This document shows, piece after piece, positions 41,288 through 42,689 of a DNA stretch of 42,689 nt. Made by a program: the position numbers and the translations under genes. Source of the stretch: JAUVKA01 sp964465145. Lineage in GTDB: Bacteria > Bacteroidota > Bacteroidia > Bacteroidales > UBA12481. The stretch spans positions 1-42,689 of the forward strand of contig CAYXJR010000034.1 of the NCBI GenBank assembly GCA_964465145.1, in the 5' to 3' direction. The notes under the pieces are model-generated. The model was given only the letters and a program-made list of their open reading frames with translations, was not told the DNA's origin and searched no databases. Numbering within the stretch: the first letter of the stretch is position 1; every line of letters starts with the position of its first letter.

Positions 41288-42187
41288 ATGCATTGGGAAA
41301 AACGTTGGTTTCAATATTCGATTCTATTACTCCTGGCTTTCGTATGGGGGAGTTCTTTTATTCTGATGAAAATCGGACTGAAGAGTTTCTCGAGCAATCA
41401 GGTGGCAGCCATACGTATATTATTAGCCTCAACAGTATTGCTGCCAATAGCACTGAAAAACCTGAAGAATCTCAAAAAGAAGGATTTGAAAAGTTTGTTG
41501 ATCGCAGGTTTTATAGGGAGTTTCATTCCTGCTTTTCTTTTTACAAGGGCGCAGACCAGGATTGATAGTGCCCTGGCCGGTATGCTAAACTCTCTCACCC
41601 CGGTATTTACGCTGATCATCGGCTTGCTTTTTCATAAGACTAAAACAGGCTGGAAGCAGGTACTGGGATTGGGTTTAGGCTTAGCAGGTGCTGTTGCCCT
41701 TATCTCTATTGGTGAGGGGGTATCCCTCAGGAATATAAATACTTATGCCTTGTTTATCGTTCTGGCCACTCTTTTTTATGGCACCAATGTAAACGTAATC
41801 AAGTCTACCCTTACACACCTTACCGGTGCCCAGATCACCTCTTTGTCATTCATGTTTCTCTGGCCTGTGGCACTGGGATATTTATTAACCACTGATTTTG
41901 ACCCTGTTTTTGAGAATCCGGATTGGCATATTCACCTTATGGCTATAGCCATCCTTGGTATTATCGGTACTGCCATGGCCATGTTGTTGATGAACAGCTT
42001 GATAAGGTATGCTTCAGCTGTATTCTCATCATCTGTAACCTACATCATCCCAATATTTGCTATCATGTGGGGAATAATCGATGGGGAAAGGATTACCTTG
42101 CTTCATCTGGCCTGTATGACGGTTATTATGATAGGGGTTTACCTTATAAACATAAGGCAAAAGGCAAATGGCAGAAGGCAAAAGTAG
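41288..42187 (+). CDS. EamA-family (DMT) transporter
   Basis: 300 residues from the ATG at 41288 (MHWEKRWFQYSILLLLAFVW). An upstream TTG at 41264 would add eight residues with no support. Ten hydrophobic helices form two EamA repeats: the first has WGSSFILMKIGLKSF and AAIRILLA (helices 1-5), the second begins NTYALFIVLATLFYGTNVNV and contains YIIPIFAIMWGIIDGE. Inner membrane; members export or exchange metabolites, and the substrate cannot be read from sequence. The 3' end faces the thioredoxin gene, with a palindrome between. Confidence 0.92.
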   Translation: MHWEKRWFQYSILLLLAFVWGSSFILMKIGLKSFSSNQVAAIRILLASTVLLPIALKNLKNLKKKDLKSLLIAGFIGSFIPAFLFTRAQTRIDSALAGMLNSLTPVFTLIIGLLFHKTKTGWKQVLGLGLGLAGAVALISIGEGVSLRNINTYALFIVLATLFYGTNVNVIKSTLTHLTGAQITSLSFMFLWPVALGYLLTTDFDPVFENPDWHIHLMAIAILGIIGTAMAMLLMNSLIRYASAVFSSSVTYIIPIFAIMWGIIDGERITLLHLACMTVIMIGVYLINIRQKANGRRQK

Positions 42188-42215
42188 GTTATAAGATAAA
42201 AGTTTAAAGGATTAG

Positions 42216-42240
42216 GTAGGGACGCATAATTGCGTCCTAC
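42216..42240. repeat. GACGCA/TGCGTC palindromic repeat, intact copy
   Basis: GTAGGGACGCATAATTGCGT followed by CCTAC is a 25-base palindrome (arms GTAGG.GACGCA and TGCGTC.CTAC, one unpaired base). It sits between two convergent genes and its last base overlaps the TAG of the thioredoxin gene. It could act as a bidirectional hairpin terminator but has no T-run. Confidence 0.8.
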
Positions 42241-42689
42241 TACTCCCTACATAACTCCCGTATCATCTCCTCCATTTCCCTTGTATCGCCGGCACCTATT
42301 TTATACCATCTGACAACGCCTTTTTTATCAATTAAAACGACATGTGGGATGGCGCCTATGCCATAGGCGAGGTTATTCAGGGATTCGTCGGACAAGCCGA
42401 TTGGATAAACAAAGCTCTGATTATCAATAAAAGCCTCAATATCAGCCTCAGTCTGCCGGTTATCCAAACGGGTTAGTCCCAGGATTTGTAATCCTTCCGG
42501 CCCATAGGTTTTTTGCAAACGTTCCAATTCAGGGAAAGTCTTGATGCATGGTTTACACCAGGTGGCCCAGAAATCGAGTAGGACCACCTTTCCTTTGCTA
42601 TTATATAGTCCTGGAAAACTCCCATTGAACCATTTTAACCCAAGTTGAAAAAGAATAATTGTAAAGCTAACATAATCTACGACATACAT
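42240..42689 (-). CDS. TlpA/ResA-like thioredoxin-fold protein (5' end may lie outside window)
   Basis: Redoxin family protein; 149 residues are visible. The active site WCKPC (Cys45 and Cys48) is in the usual LLDFWATWCKPC context, followed by FPELERLQKTYG, the strand region LQILGLTRLD, the cis-proline AIPHVVLIDKKG (Pro in IPH) and a helix to the end. These proteins reduce disulfides in the periplasm or take part in cytochrome c maturation. The window ends at an ATG, but the first 25 residues do not look like a signal peptide followed by the usual FTLxDLxGK lead-in, so the real start may be further upstream outside the window. A GACGCA palindrome follows its stop. Confidence 0.85.
   Translation of the reverse strand: MYVVDYVSFTIILFQLGLKWFNGSFPGLYNSKGKVVLLDFWATWCKPCIKTFPELERLQKTYGPEGLQILGLTRLDNRQTEADIEAFIDNQSFVYPIGLSDESLNNLAYGIGAIPHVVLIDKKGVVRWYKIGAGDTREMEEMIRELCRE

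Noticed and set aside
41248..41565. Open plus-strand frame overlapping the EamA gene start
   Set aside because: It overlaps the clearly conserved EamA helices in another frame and has no recognisable protein features.

Overview
The window looks like chromosome of a member of the Bacteroidota, probably an environmental Bacteroidales/Marinilabiliales-type organism. The reasons are a secreted protein with a C-terminal type IX secretion (Por) sorting tail, moderate GC, few Shine-Dalgarno sequences, a RagB/SusD-free but glycosidase-rich gene content (GH29, GH95, GH109-like), an ECF sigma/zinc-finger anti-sigma pair and a small IS200-like transposase with palindromic repeats. No rRNA, tRNA or CRISPR array was seen. 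The assignment is inference from gene content.

Layout. 1-6477 (minus strand): pyruvate dehydrogenase aceE and the 5' part of aceF, preceded by a TldD/PmbA-type protease pair whose TldD carries an export signal. 6771-7949: an RlmL-type rRNA methyltransferase, divergent from an amidohydrolase (8062-9126). 9123-15554: a divergent catabolic cluster with a GH109-like Gfo/Idh/MocA oxidoreductase and a GHL10 glycosidase on one side and a sodium:solute symporter, a GATase-like protein and a neutral-ceramidase-like hydrolase on the other. 15583-20645 (minus): the most interesting locus. It has a PqqD/HPr-kinase-like fusion protein translationally coupled to a PF14907 nucleotidyltransferase, a type IX cargo protein, a 64-residue peptide ending in a Gly-rich Trp terminus, and a dead second copy of that peptide gene just upstream of the kinase. 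This resembles a peptide-modification (RiPP-like) system. 20837-22873: flotillin plus NfeD-like partner. 23253-24412: OmpA-like protein and two small membrane proteins. 24661-26627: a DUF2202 remnant, then a Spy-like protein, anti-sigma factor and ECF sigma factor. 26768-28680: two-gene ABC exporter. 28879-33278: PQQ beta-propeller protein, OB-fold lipoprotein, DUF2459 protein, outer-membrane-like protein and hemolysin III family protein. 33628-37927: fucose locus with GH29 and GH95 around a sulfatase gene killed by an internal deletion. 38155-42689: aminotransferase, IS200/RAYT-like transposase nested between two copies of a palindromic repeat array, YciH/SUI1, a broken FAD oxidoreductase, an EamA exporter and a TlpA-like thioredoxin.

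A second layer of structure runs through the intergenic spaces. Tandem repeats with a strict 7-bp period occur at least ten times; the unit sequence changes from place to place, and even within an array, while the phase holds. Several arrays run into genes and encode their C-terminal tails or stop codons. Other dispersed elements are a 42-bp inverted pair flanking the flotillin operon, a 30-bp inverted pair 34 kb apart, a GACGCA/TGCGTC palindrome, and the palindromic repeats around the transposase. Five gene remnants lie beside such repeats, so the window records active repeat-associated decay.
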